Both the position numbers and the translations under genes were made by a program. Shown piece after piece: positions 42,024-50,255 of a stretch of 64,000 nucleotides of DNA. Numbering within the stretch: position 1 is the first letter of the stretch; each line of letters starts with the position of its first letter. The stretch lies in assembly GCA_031266915.1 (NCBI GenBank), contig JAISAB010000020.1:1-64000 (forward strand). Reading direction: 5' to 3'. The DNA comes from Rickettsiales bacterium. Lineage in GTDB: Bacteria; Pseudomonadota; Alphaproteobacteria; Rs-D84. The notes beneath the pieces were generated by a model, which saw nothing but the letters and a program-made list of their open reading frames with translations, was not told where the DNA came from and ran no database searches.

Positions 42024-42112
42024 TGATTAGTGCATAGTGAGTAGTGTTTAGTGAACTAGTTAACTATTCACTATAAACTAAGTACTATTCACTACTCACT
42101 ATTTACTTATTG
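42019..42112. repeat. Inverted 7-bp-period intergenic array (AGTGNNT family)
   Basis: CAGTAGTGATTAGTGCATAGTGAGTAGTGTTTAGTGAACTAGTTAACTATTCACTATAAACTAAGTACTATTCACTACTCACTATTTACT. Confidence 0.85.
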
Positions 42113-43256
42113 GAATATTCAATATCTGTTTCGGGAAAATCAAATCCGGGTTTTCAATATTGTTTCTTTCCGCGATGATGCTGAACAAAATTCCCCGACG
42201 CAGAAAGTTTCTGGCGATAATCCACAGGCAATCACCGCGGCGCACGGTATAGAAAGTATCGCTGTCGCCGGTCGGTTCCGGCATCGCGAATTCATGCCGC
42301 ACTGTTGCGACGGTCCGTCCGTCGCCGTCATGCAGGCGGATTTCCAGTTTATATTCCCGACCCGGCTTCAATTCGCCAACATCCGCGCCCAAACCGAAGT
42401 GCTTGTGGTCGGACACGCGCGCAAAGCCCAGATACGTTCCATCCAGCGATAATGACACGCGCAGGCGCGGCAGCGCGTCGCCGGTAACGACGATGCGTCC
42501 CGAATCCAGATAATCAATTTTCGAGACCTGCAAATCGCCCTCGACCAATTTCGGAGACTGCAGCAGTGTGCTGCCGTTTTTCGTCATCAGCAGCGAGATT
42601 GAATTCTCGTATCCGCGCGGGGAAATATAAACGAAGACATCGCTTTCGGATTTGACGCCCGTATCGGCGCCGACCAAGGAAATAGTATAGTTGCCGGGCG
42701 CGAAAGCGCGCGTCGGCGCGTAAACGAATTCGCCGCGTGCATCCGTGCGTTCCGTCGCGACTACTTTTTTATTGATGACGATGGAAACGTTCGCCGACGG
42801 CAGCCACCGGCCCGCGATGACGACATTGCCGTCTTTTTCAATGCGGACGATGTCGAACGACGGTTCTGCGTTTTCCGCGACCACCTGGATTGTCGGTTCG
42901 GGCACGGCCGGAATAACTACGATTTTTTCGGTCGCGTTCACGCGAAAGAATGCGACCCAGACCGCAATAAATACAACCAACAGCGCACACAGAATCGGAA
43001 ACCAATACGCGGCCGGACCGGATTTTTTCTTATCGCGGCGGCTGACTGTTCCTGCGGCGGCGGTTTTGGCGGGCCGGCCCACGATTTTTTTCACAGCCGG
43101 GCGCGCGAACAGGTTAAGGCTTTTCAAGAAACGCTTTGCGAATGCGCGGCGGCGTTCCATCCATGAAGTCTGACGGGCTACGGCTTCTTCGATAATTTTG
43201 TCAGTGCTTCTTTTGATTCCGCCCATATTTGGATTTTTTTTAATTTTCTTGGCCAT
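42099..43256 (-). CDS. LysM-domain protein with single TM helix
   Basis: C-terminal YTVRRGDCLWIIARNFLRRGILFSIIAERNNIENPDLIFPKQILNIP; TM WFPILCALLVVFIAVWVAFF. Confidence 0.85.
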   Translation of the reverse strand: MAKKIKKNPNMGGIKRSTDKIIEEAVARQTSWMERRRAFAKRFLKSLNLFARPAVKKIVGRPAKTAAAGTVSRRDKKKSGPAAYWFPILCALLVVFIAVWVAFFRVNATEKIVVIPAVPEPTIQVVAENAEPSFDIVRIEKDGNVVIAGRWLPSANVSIVINKKVVATERTDARGEFVYAPTRAFAPGNYTISLVGADTGVKSESDVFVYISPRGYENSISLLMTKNGSTLLQSPKLVEGDLQVSKIDYLDSGRIVVTGDALPRLRVSLSLDGTYLGFARVSDHKHFGLGADVGELKPGREYKLEIRLHDGDGRTVATVRHEFAMPEPTGDSDTFYTVRRGDCLWIIARNFLRRGILFSIIAERNNIENPDLIFPKQILNIPISK

Positions 43257-43402
43257 GGGTTTCTCCGACTAATTCGATACACTTCCTCTCTCGCCCTCTT
43301 TGAACGAGAGATTATCACAAAAATTATTTCTTTGTCAACAAAAACATTGATGATGGATAATCGCCGCTTGCAAAAATCGTCTGCGTGTTATATAGTGCCT
43401 TT

Positions 43403-43617
43403 GTCGCGGAGCGTTTCCGCGATGAGGCTTGATAACCTGTACTTACGGATTCCAGCAATGGCTGGAGGGCGGCGAATATATTGAATAAGTCGTGCAATTC
43501 CGTAGGATTGTTATCAACCTCCAGCCGCTTTTATACAAGGCGGTTTTTTGCTTCTGTATTGGGAGTACGGAAGCGGATAGTGCATGAACGGGGGCCTCAT
43601 CAACCCCCGTTTTTTTC
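43403..43617 (+). ncRNA. Structured leader-type RNA, orphan copy E
   Basis: GTCGCGGAgcgtTTCCGCGA; AGG[CTTGATAA]CCT (43428-43435) with distal TTATCAA (43511-43517); CCAGC / GGCTGGAGG / CCTCCAGCC; two terminators. Promoter TTGCAA-17-TATAGT. Confidence 0.75.
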
Positions 43618-43713
43618 GTACTGGTCGAATATGATTCGCCCCTACACCGGTATGACGATTTGTCTGGTTCCCGGTTCTTTTCTCTGATAGAATGAAACGC
43701 AAAGGAAACGCAT

Positions 43714-44832
43714 ATGAAATCTAAAAAAACAACTTTTCACAATCCGCCATCCGCCAAAAGAATCGGAATCATAACGACCGGCGGCGATTGTTCGGGACTG
43801 AACACCGCGATTCACCGCGTCGCGCTGGGCGCGATGCTGCGCGGCTGGACGGTTTTCGGGATAAAGGACGGCACGGACGGGCTGACCTTTGATTCGGACA
43901 AGGTTATAAAATTCAACCGCAACACGTTGCCGATTGAAGTCGCGCGCCTGTCCGGCAGCATGCTGTGCAACGGCCGTTCGGGAATGGAGAACTTCGAAAC
44001 CGCCGCCAAGGCCGGCCAGCATTCCGAATTCAACAAAAGATTAAAGAAATCGCTGGAAAGCCTGGAACTGGACGCCTTGGTCCTGATTGGCGGCAATGGC
44101 AGCCTGTCGCTGGCATACAGGCATGCCGAAATCTATTCCGGCCTGCAGCTGATTTGCATGCCGAAAACCATCGACAGGGATATTCCGATGACCGACACGA
44201 CCATCGGTTTTTCGACCGCCGTGCAACAGCTGGTGAATTTCTGCGACCAATTGCTGCTGACCGGACGCAGCCACCACAGGTGGTTCGTCGTCCAGACGAT
44301 GGGGCGCGATACCGGCGCATTGGCGCTGAACGCGGGCGTCGCCCTGGGTGCGGATGCGATTTTGATTCCTGAAATCAAGTTCAACGTCAACAGCCTGATT
44401 GACCATATAAACAACCAGCCGCGCGATTACGGAATTATTTTGGTGTCCGAGGGGATTTCTCTGCGCGGTCATTCGGGCCGGCCGGCGGAAATGATTTCGC
44501 GTCAGCTGAGCGCCGCGAACATCGCGAACCGCGCGGCGTTTCCCGAACACACGCAAAGGGCGGGCGACACGACCGCGGATGACCGTCTGCTGGCGACGGC
44601 GATGGCGAATTGCGCCCTGGACGCGATTGAGAATAACGAGACCTATGTCATGACCGCGGTCCGCGGCGGTCGGTTCAAAACGATTCCTTTGTCCGATTTC
44701 TTCGACGCGGGCGACATCGTCAGCGACCCCAAGATTCCGAATATGAAGGTATCGAACGAATACGTCCAGCCCGATGACCCATTGTTGGACATCGCCGCCG
44801 CGATGGGGATTTATATCGGGGAAACGAAATAA
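43714..44832 (+). CDS. pfkA: 6-phosphofructokinase family protein
   Basis: RIGIITTGGDCSGLNTAIHRVA...LIGGNGSLSLAYRHAEI...MPKTIDRDIPMTDTTIGFSTAV. Confidence 0.93.
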   Translation: MKSKKTTFHNPPSAKRIGIITTGGDCSGLNTAIHRVALGAMLRGWTVFGIKDGTDGLTFDSDKVIKFNRNTLPIEVARLSGSMLCNGRSGMENFETAAKAGQHSEFNKRLKKSLESLELDALVLIGGNGSLSLAYRHAEIYSGLQLICMPKTIDRDIPMTDTTIGFSTAVQQLVNFCDQLLLTGRSHHRWFVVQTMGRDTGALALNAGVALGADAILIPEIKFNVNSLIDHINNQPRDYGIILVSEGISLRGHSGRPAEMISRQLSAANIANRAAFPEHTQRAGDTTADDRLLATAMANCALDAIENNETYVMTAVRGGRFKTIPLSDFFDAGDIVSDPKIPNMKVSNEYVQPDDPLLDIAAAMGIYIGETK

Positions 44833-44873
44833 CAATTAATAAATAATAGAGAATAAAGAATAAATAATATGTT
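44829..44873. repeat. 7-bp-period array
   Basis: ACAATTA ATAAATA ATAGAGA ATAAAGA ATAAATA ATA. Confidence 0.6.
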
Positions 44874-45002
44874 CGGTCTAAGTTCCCCTCCGCCGGAGGG
44901 GTGTCTCGGCCGCGGCGCACGAAGTGCGACGGGACGGACGGGGTGGTGTTACTGGGTTGCTTCGCTTTGCTCGCAATGACAAAGTAGAGGATAGCTGTTC
45001 GA

Positions 45003-45055
45003 GCGTAATGCTATAAACTATACACTACCTGCTATTCGCTATCCGCTATTTTTTT
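45003..45055. repeat. 7-bp-period array
   Basis: GCTATAA ACTATAC ACTACCT GCTATTC GCTATCC GCTATTT. Confidence 0.75.
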
Positions 45056-45238
45056 CACTGGACACGGGCGCCACAAAGGCGCAGAATGTATTCACAGGAC
45101 CGCTAATCCAAACCATCGTTGGATTGTACATAGTTGCTGTTCTTAAAAACCCCAGTTTTTCGCCATCTTTTGTTTCCTATTTATTGCCTAATCTAAACCA
45201 TGGTTTTTATGCCATTTTGGGCAATGGGGAAAAGAGAG

Positions 45239-45802
45239 ATGAATAGAATAATTTTCAAACTATCACGTGTGCTGGCATGTACGGTGCTTATCGCGTTATT
45301 TGCGCCCATGCCGGCGCGGGCCGAAATCGCGGCCAAATCCTATGTGGACAGCATGTTTATCGCCCAGGCGCAGAGCGAGCTGTTGAATCTGGTTTATCCT
45401 GTCGGATCCATATATATTTCGATAGTCAGCACGAATCCCGGAACTTTGTTCGGCGGAACATGGGTTGCGTTCGGCGCGGGCCGGGTCTTGATAGGCGCAG
45501 GCACTGGCACGGATACCAGAAACCAAAGCATCGCATTTTCGGCAAACGGCACGGGCGGAGAATACAATCATGTCCTGACAGTCAACGAATTGGCCGCGCA
45601 TGAGCATGCGACGAACACGTATAACGGTAGTCTTATATACTTGGATTATAACGGCGTCGGGTCTGGAAGCAATCGGATCTTGAACGCTGCATATTCGCCC
45701 GCTGCTAGCAATCCTTTGAGAGCCCAATCCACTGGCGGAAATGCTGCGCATAACAATATTCAGCCCTATATAGTCGTCTATATGTGGCGCAGAACGGCGT
45801 GA
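45239..45802 (+). CDS. Phage tail collar/baseplate-like secreted protein
   Basis: Signal peptide ACTVLIALFAPMPARA; YPVGSIYISIVSTNPGTLFGGTWVAFGAGRVLIGAGTGTD...GGEYNHVLTVNELAAHEH...NIQPYIVVYMWRRTA. Confidence 0.8.
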   Translation: MNRIIFKLSRVLACTVLIALFAPMPARAEIAAKSYVDSMFIAQAQSELLNLVYPVGSIYISIVSTNPGTLFGGTWVAFGAGRVLIGAGTGTDTRNQSIAFSANGTGGEYNHVLTVNELAAHEHATNTYNGSLIYLDYNGVGSGSNRILNAAYSPAASNPLRAQSTGGNAAHNNIQPYIVVYMWRRTA

Positions 45803-46013
45803 GTGGATTTCTGATTTATTATTGCTGATTTATGATTTTAAAAACAAATACTTTGTATTTTTTGTCATTCCCGCCTACGCGGGAATGACAAAAACTTAAT
45901 AAGTTCAAATAATTATATCTTTTAAATCAATCAACATAAAATGAACAATTTGCTTTAACAAAGGTGCGCGAACACGCGCCCATATCACCTTCAATTACAC
46001 TTGCGCCTTTGGC

Positions 46014-47900
46014 CTATTTTTCCGAAAAATCAGCGTCTGTCGTTTTGCCGTCGTCGGCCGCAGCGCCATCGGGCGCCGTTTCGGCCTCTTGGGCGGCTTT
46101 GTAAACGGCCTCACCCAATTTCATCGCCTTTTCAGTCAGCGCGTCCGTCTTTTCTTTCAGAGATTCCGCTGTCGCGCCGTCGCGTGCGATTTCATCGGCC
46201 AGTTCCTGTTTCGCAGTTTCTATCGCCTTTTTTTCGTCCTCGCTGATTTTGTCGCCGTGTTCCTTTAATGACTTTTCGATTGAAAAGACCGCGGCCTCGG
46301 CATGATTCTTTGCCTCGGCCAGTTCGCGTTTTTTCTTGTCGGCCTCGGCGTTCGCGGCGGCTTCGTCAACCATCTTTTTGATGTCGGCCTCGGACAATCC
46401 GCCGTCCGATTTTATTGACACGTTCTGTTCCTTGCCGGTGCCTTTGTCCTTGGCGGACACGTGCACGATGCCGTTCGCGTCGATGTCAAAGGATACTTCA
46501 ACCTGCGGCATGCCGCGCGGGGCGGGGGCGATGCCCTCTAGATTGAATTGCGCCAGCAGCTTGTTGTCCGCGGCCATGTCGCGCTCGCCCTGAAAGACGC
46601 GGATGGTGACGGCCGACTGGTTGTCTTCGGCGGTGCTGAAGACCTGGGATTTTTTTGTCGGAATCGTCGTGTTGCGGTCAATCAGGCGCGTGAACACGCC
46701 GCCCAATGTCTCGATGCCCAGCGACAGCGGCGTGACGTCCAGCAACAGCACGTCCTTGACATCGCCCTTCAGCACGCCGCCCTGGATGGCCGCGCCCAGG
46801 CCGACGACTTCGTCCGGGTTCACGCCCTTGTGCGGTTCGCGTCCGAAGAATTCCTTGACGGTTTCAGCGACCTTGGGCATGCGGGTCTGACCGCCGACCA
46901 AGATGACTTCGTTGATTTTGGATTTGTCGACGCCGGCGTCTTTCAGCGCCTGACGGCACGGCGCGATTGTTTTTTCAATCAAATCGCCGACCAGAGATTC
47001 CAGCTTGGCGCGCGTTAGCGTCGTGTTGAAATGCTTTGGCCCGGACGCGTCCGCCGTCAGATACGGCAGGTTGATGTCCGTCGAAGTTTTGGAGGACAAT
47101 TCGATTTTCGCTTTTTCGGCGGCCTCTTTCAAACGCTGCAGCGCCAGCTTGTCCGCGGACAAATCGATGCCGCTTTGGCCTTTGAATTCGGCAATCAGGA
47201 AATCCAGAACCCGCGCGTCGAAATCCGCGCCGCCCAGCATCGTGTCGCCGTTGGTCGATTTGACTTCGAACACGCCGTCGACGATTTCCAAGATGGACAC
47301 GTCGAACGTGCCGCCGCCCAAGTCATAGACAACAATTGTTCCGTTCTTGTTTTTATCCAGGCCGTACGCCAGCGCGGCGGCGGTCGGTTCGTTGACGATA
47401 CGCAATACGTTCAGGCCCGCGATGCGGCCGGCGTCTTTGGTTGCCTGGCGCTGGGAATCATTGAAATAGGCCGGAACGGTAATGACCGCGTCCGAGACCG
47501 ATTCGCCCAGATAGCTTTCGGCGTCTTTTTTCAGCTTGGCCAGAATCATCGCGGATATTTGGGACGGCGCGTATTTCTTGCCGTCGATTTCGACCCAGGC
47601 GTCGCCGTTGTCGCCGGCGACGATTTTATAGGGAACGCGCGCGGCGATTTCCTTGACCGCGGGGCTGTCGAAACGCAGGCCCATCAGGCGCTTGATTTCA
47701 TAAATAGTGTTTGCGGGATTTGTCACGGCCTGGTTCTTGGCGGTGACGCCGACCAGCTGCTCGCCGCCGCCGGTGATGGCGACGACCGACGGAGTGGTGC
47801 GCTGACCCTCGGCGTTTTCGATGATTTTAGGATCGCCGCCGTCCATGAACGCCATTGCGGAATTCGTTGTTCCCAAGTCTATGCCTAATACTTTTGCCAT
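46014..47900 (-). CDS. dnaK: Chaperone DnaK
   Basis: [39 protein letters not shown]...[16 protein letters not shown]. Confidence 0.98.
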   Translation of the reverse strand: MAKVLGIDLGTTNSAMAFMDGGDPKIIENAEGQRTTPSVVAITGGGEQLVGVTAKNQAVTNPANTIYEIKRLMGLRFDSPAVKEIAARVPYKIVAGDNGDAWVEIDGKKYAPSQISAMILAKLKKDAESYLGESVSDAVITVPAYFNDSQRQATKDAGRIAGLNVLRIVNEPTAAALAYGLDKNKNGTIVVYDLGGGTFDVSILEIVDGVFEVKSTNGDTMLGGADFDARVLDFLIAEFKGQSGIDLSADKLALQRLKEAAEKAKIELSSKTSTDINLPYLTADASGPKHFNTTLTRAKLESLVGDLIEKTIAPCRQALKDAGVDKSKINEVILVGGQTRMPKVAETVKEFFGREPHKGVNPDEVVGLGAAIQGGVLKGDVKDVLLLDVTPLSLGIETLGGVFTRLIDRNTTIPTKKSQVFSTAEDNQSAVTIRVFQGERDMAADNKLLAQFNLEGIAPAPRGMPQVEVSFDIDANGIVHVSAKDKGTGKEQNVSIKSDGGLSEADIKKMVDEAAANAEADKKKRELAEAKNHAEAAVFSIEKSLKEHGDKISEDEKKAIETAKQELADEIARDGATAESLKEKTDALTEKAMKLGEAVYKAAQEAETAPDGAAADDGKTTDADFSEK

Positions 47901-48058
47901 TTTGTTTTACTCCTTGCAATATTTTTGACAATGAATTTGTCTGCCCCCCATATAGTTACACCAAAAACTATTTCAAGGTCCATAGGAAAAAATATCATTG
48001 GCGGTCAGAATGTTTTTTTACCTCTTGATTTTCCGTCTTCTTTAATCTAGTATTAAAG

Positions 48059-48283
48059 CATCGCGGGGCGTTCCCGCGATGGGGCTTGATAACCTCTTGT
48101 TAGCGTCGTGACGAATTTACACGCTTGTGCGTCTTTTTTCGTATAACGGCGAAAAATCAACTCCTGACTTAGTCAGGAGGGCGGCGATATATCGAAATAA
48201 GCCGCGCAATTCTAACAATTGTTATCAACCTCCTGACCACCCTTTCAAGGTGGTTTTTGCTTTACCTAAAAAAGGAGGTTTTA
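48059..48283 (+). ncRNA. Structured leader RNA, copy A
   Basis: CGCGGGgcgttCCCGCG; GGGG[CTTGATAA]CCTC (loop 48085-48092) with distal TTATCAA (48222-48228); CTCCTGAC / GTCAGGAGG / CCTCCTGAC; CCACCctttcaaGGTGGTTTTT; AGGAGGTT RBS. Promoter TTGATT-17-TAGTAT. Confidence 0.8.
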
Positions 48284-49042
48284 ATGAAATTTAAATTTTT
48301 CGCAACTTTTATGACAATAATTTTGACATCGACGACACATACCTGGGCGGCATCGTGCTGGATAGCTACAAAACCAACCAGCAGTAACTACATCGCATGC
48401 CTGCAGTCGCACACAGGATATTGGAATTGCAATTCTTCCAGCAGTTGCGGCAGCTCACAAGTAACTGCTGTCACAGGCAAACCCTATGGATTTTCTGATG
48501 CCAATACAATGAGCACGAGCGAAATGACGTCCTGCGGTGTAATCTGTACTCCATATGGTTTTAGAATGTTTGCTAATAACGATGCTGAAGCGATTGATTG
48601 CAACGGTACATGGGATTTAAATTCCAGCACTCGCGAAGCAGTATGTCAATGCAACGTTAGAAGCTGCACTGCTTGCAACAGCGTGTCGGTCGAGCAATGG
48701 ATTGCTATGAGCGGAACGGGCACGATCGTGTTCCAAGTGAAGCAGACCCGCACCGCCACGTGTTCAGGAAACACCTGCACCAGCAACGGCAGCTGCTCTA
48801 CCGGAAGCTGGACCAACACCAACAATTACCGCTGCTCGGCGGGATATTATGGCAGCGTTTCGACCAGCAACTACAGCTGCGCGCTGTGTCCGTGCATGAC
48901 AGACACTGGCGGCGTCAATCGCTGCGGCGCCAGTTCCGCCGGTACTACTCTTGTCAGTGGATGCGTCATGGCGACCGAATACGAATTTAACGACGGGACC
49001 GGCGATTATTCATTTACGACCGCATGTCCGGCATCATTGTAA
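48284..49042 (+). CDS. Cys-rich secreted protein (YRC..GYYG..C..CP domain)
   Basis: Signal peptide MKFKFFATFMTIILTSTTHTWA; NYRCSAGYYGSVSTSNYSCALCPC; AAAGGAGGTTTTA RBS. Confidence 0.7.
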   Translation: MKFKFFATFMTIILTSTTHTWAASCWIATKPTSSNYIACLQSHTGYWNCNSSSSCGSSQVTAVTGKPYGFSDANTMSTSEMTSCGVICTPYGFRMFANNDAEAIDCNGTWDLNSSTREAVCQCNVRSCTACNSVSVEQWIAMSGTGTIVFQVKQTRTATCSGNTCTSNGSCSTGSWTNTNNYRCSAGYYGSVSTSNYSCALCPCMTDTGGVNRCGASSAGTTLVSGCVMATEYEFNDGTGDYSFTTACPASL

Positions 49043-49076
49043 TAAAAAAGTACGTTCTTATTAGTCGAGTTTATTT

Positions 49077-49165
49077 GATAAATAGTCAATAGCGAATAGT
49101 GCTTAGTTTATAGTGCATAGTTAGACAGTTCACTAATCACTATAAACTATGCACTATTCACTAGT
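49077..49165. repeat. Inverted 7-bp-period intergenic array (AGTGNNT family)
   Basis: AATAGTCAATAGCGAATAGTGCTTAGTTTATAGTGCATAGTTAGACAGTTCACTAATCACTATAAACTATGCACTATTCACTAGTG. Confidence 0.85.
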
Positions 49166-49380
49166 GTTTCATGACCAACAATCTCCCCGAATTTTCATCG
49201 GCAACAAGTTGCCGGAAAATTCTCCCCTCTTTAACAAGAAGGGGCAACAGCCCAGAACAGCTCGCCGACACAAGACTTGGCACTTGTCCCCCTTGATTCA
49301 GCTCTTGTCCCCCTTAGTAAAGGGGAAAAGTTTTTGTTAGCGCCAGCGTTACAAAAACTTGGGGGATGCCGGTTTTTTTA

Positions 49381-49470
49381 ATCACTAGTGAATAGTGATT
49401 AGTGCATAGTGTTTAGTTATTAGTAAACTATTTAACTATACACTATAAACTAAGCACTATTCACTAATGT
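49381..49470. repeat. Inverted 7-bp-period intergenic array (AGTGNNT family)
   Basis: ATCACTAGTGAATAGTGATTAGTGCATAGTGTTTAGTTATTAGTAAACTATTTAACTATACACTATAAACTAAGCACTATTCACTAATG. Confidence 0.85.
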
Positions 49471-49487
49471 TTTTTTACGAGTCACGA

Positions 49488-49515
49488 AAAAACCGCCCAG
49501 CGGGCGGTTTTTTTT
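49488..49515. terminator. Terminator hairpin
   Basis: AAAACCGCCCagcGGGCGGTTTTTTTTA. Confidence 0.8.
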
Positions 49516-50167
49516 ATTTCTTGGCCGGTTTGCCTTTCGCGGGCGCAGCGGCTGCAGTGGGCGCGGCTGCGGGTGCTTCGGCCTTTTTGACATCGCTGGC
49601 TTCTTCGGCCATCTTGCCGCCGATTGCGGCGAACGCCAAATCAGCCATGCGCAGGCCCAGTTCGACGCCATTGGGCAGTTTCAAATCAGAACCGTGCACG
49701 GAATCGCCGATGCCCAATTCGCTTAAATCTATTACGATTTTTTCCGGGATGGATTCTATCAAACCGACCAACGCCACTTGGCGCACCGCGAAGTTCAGCA
49801 CGCCGCCGACCTTCAGGCCCTTGGATGTTTCGATATTGACGCATTCCACCGGAACGACCACATGCACGGGCTTTTTGACGTCGATGCGCTTGAAGTCCAC
49901 ATGAACCGCGTTGTCCGTAACCGGATGATACTGGATGTCGGCCAGCATGACGTTTTCTTGACCAGCCGGCGTTTTGATTTCGAATAATTTCGTTCGCAGA
50001 CCCGGCGTGCGCAGCAGCATTCCAAAGCCGTAGTCGTCCAGTTCGATGGCCAGGGGTGCTGTTTTTTCGCCGTAAATGACGGCTGGGATTTTTTTGTTAT
50101 TGCGAACGGCGCGCGCGGCCCCCTTGCCGGCGACGCTGCGAATTTCCGCATTTAATTGTATTGCCAT
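49514..50167 (-). CDS. rplY: 50S ribosomal protein L25/general stress protein Ctc
   Basis: MAIQLNAEIRSVAGKGAARAVRNNKKIPAVIYGEKTAPLAIELD...DIQYHPVTDNAVHVDFKRI; Ala/Pro/Lys-rich tail. Confidence 0.95.
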   Translation of the reverse strand: MAIQLNAEIRSVAGKGAARAVRNNKKIPAVIYGEKTAPLAIELDDYGFGMLLRTPGLRTKLFEIKTPAGQENVMLADIQYHPVTDNAVHVDFKRIDVKKPVHVVVPVECVNIETSKGLKVGGVLNFAVRQVALVGLIESIPEKIVIDLSELGIGDSVHGSDLKLPNGVELGLRMADLAFAAIGGKMAEEASDVKKAEAPAAAPTAAAAPAKGKPAKK

Positions 50168-50255
50168 TTTGGTTTCCTTTTTTTGACGTTAAGCGACCTC
50201 CAAGGGTGTCGCACGGGACGCATTATTGATTAGAACACGAGAAAAATCAAGTTTT

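Noticed and set aside
42019-42112. Period-7 arrays as CRISPR repeats.
   Set aside because: The period is 7 bp with no unique spacers and no cas genes are present.
45865-45895. GTCATTCCCGCctacGCGGGAATGAC palindrome as a specific regulatory site.
   Set aside because: Generic REP-like palindrome frequent in many proteobacteria; listed only as part of the dispersed repeats.
48059-48283. Leader elements as integron attC sites (conserved AAC...GTT ends such as GCTAAC...GTTAGC).
   Set aside because: Copy F breaks the AAC/GTT rule, the elements lie 5' of genes rather than 3', they are dispersed rather than in cassette arrays, they carry promoters and terminators, and no integrase is seen.
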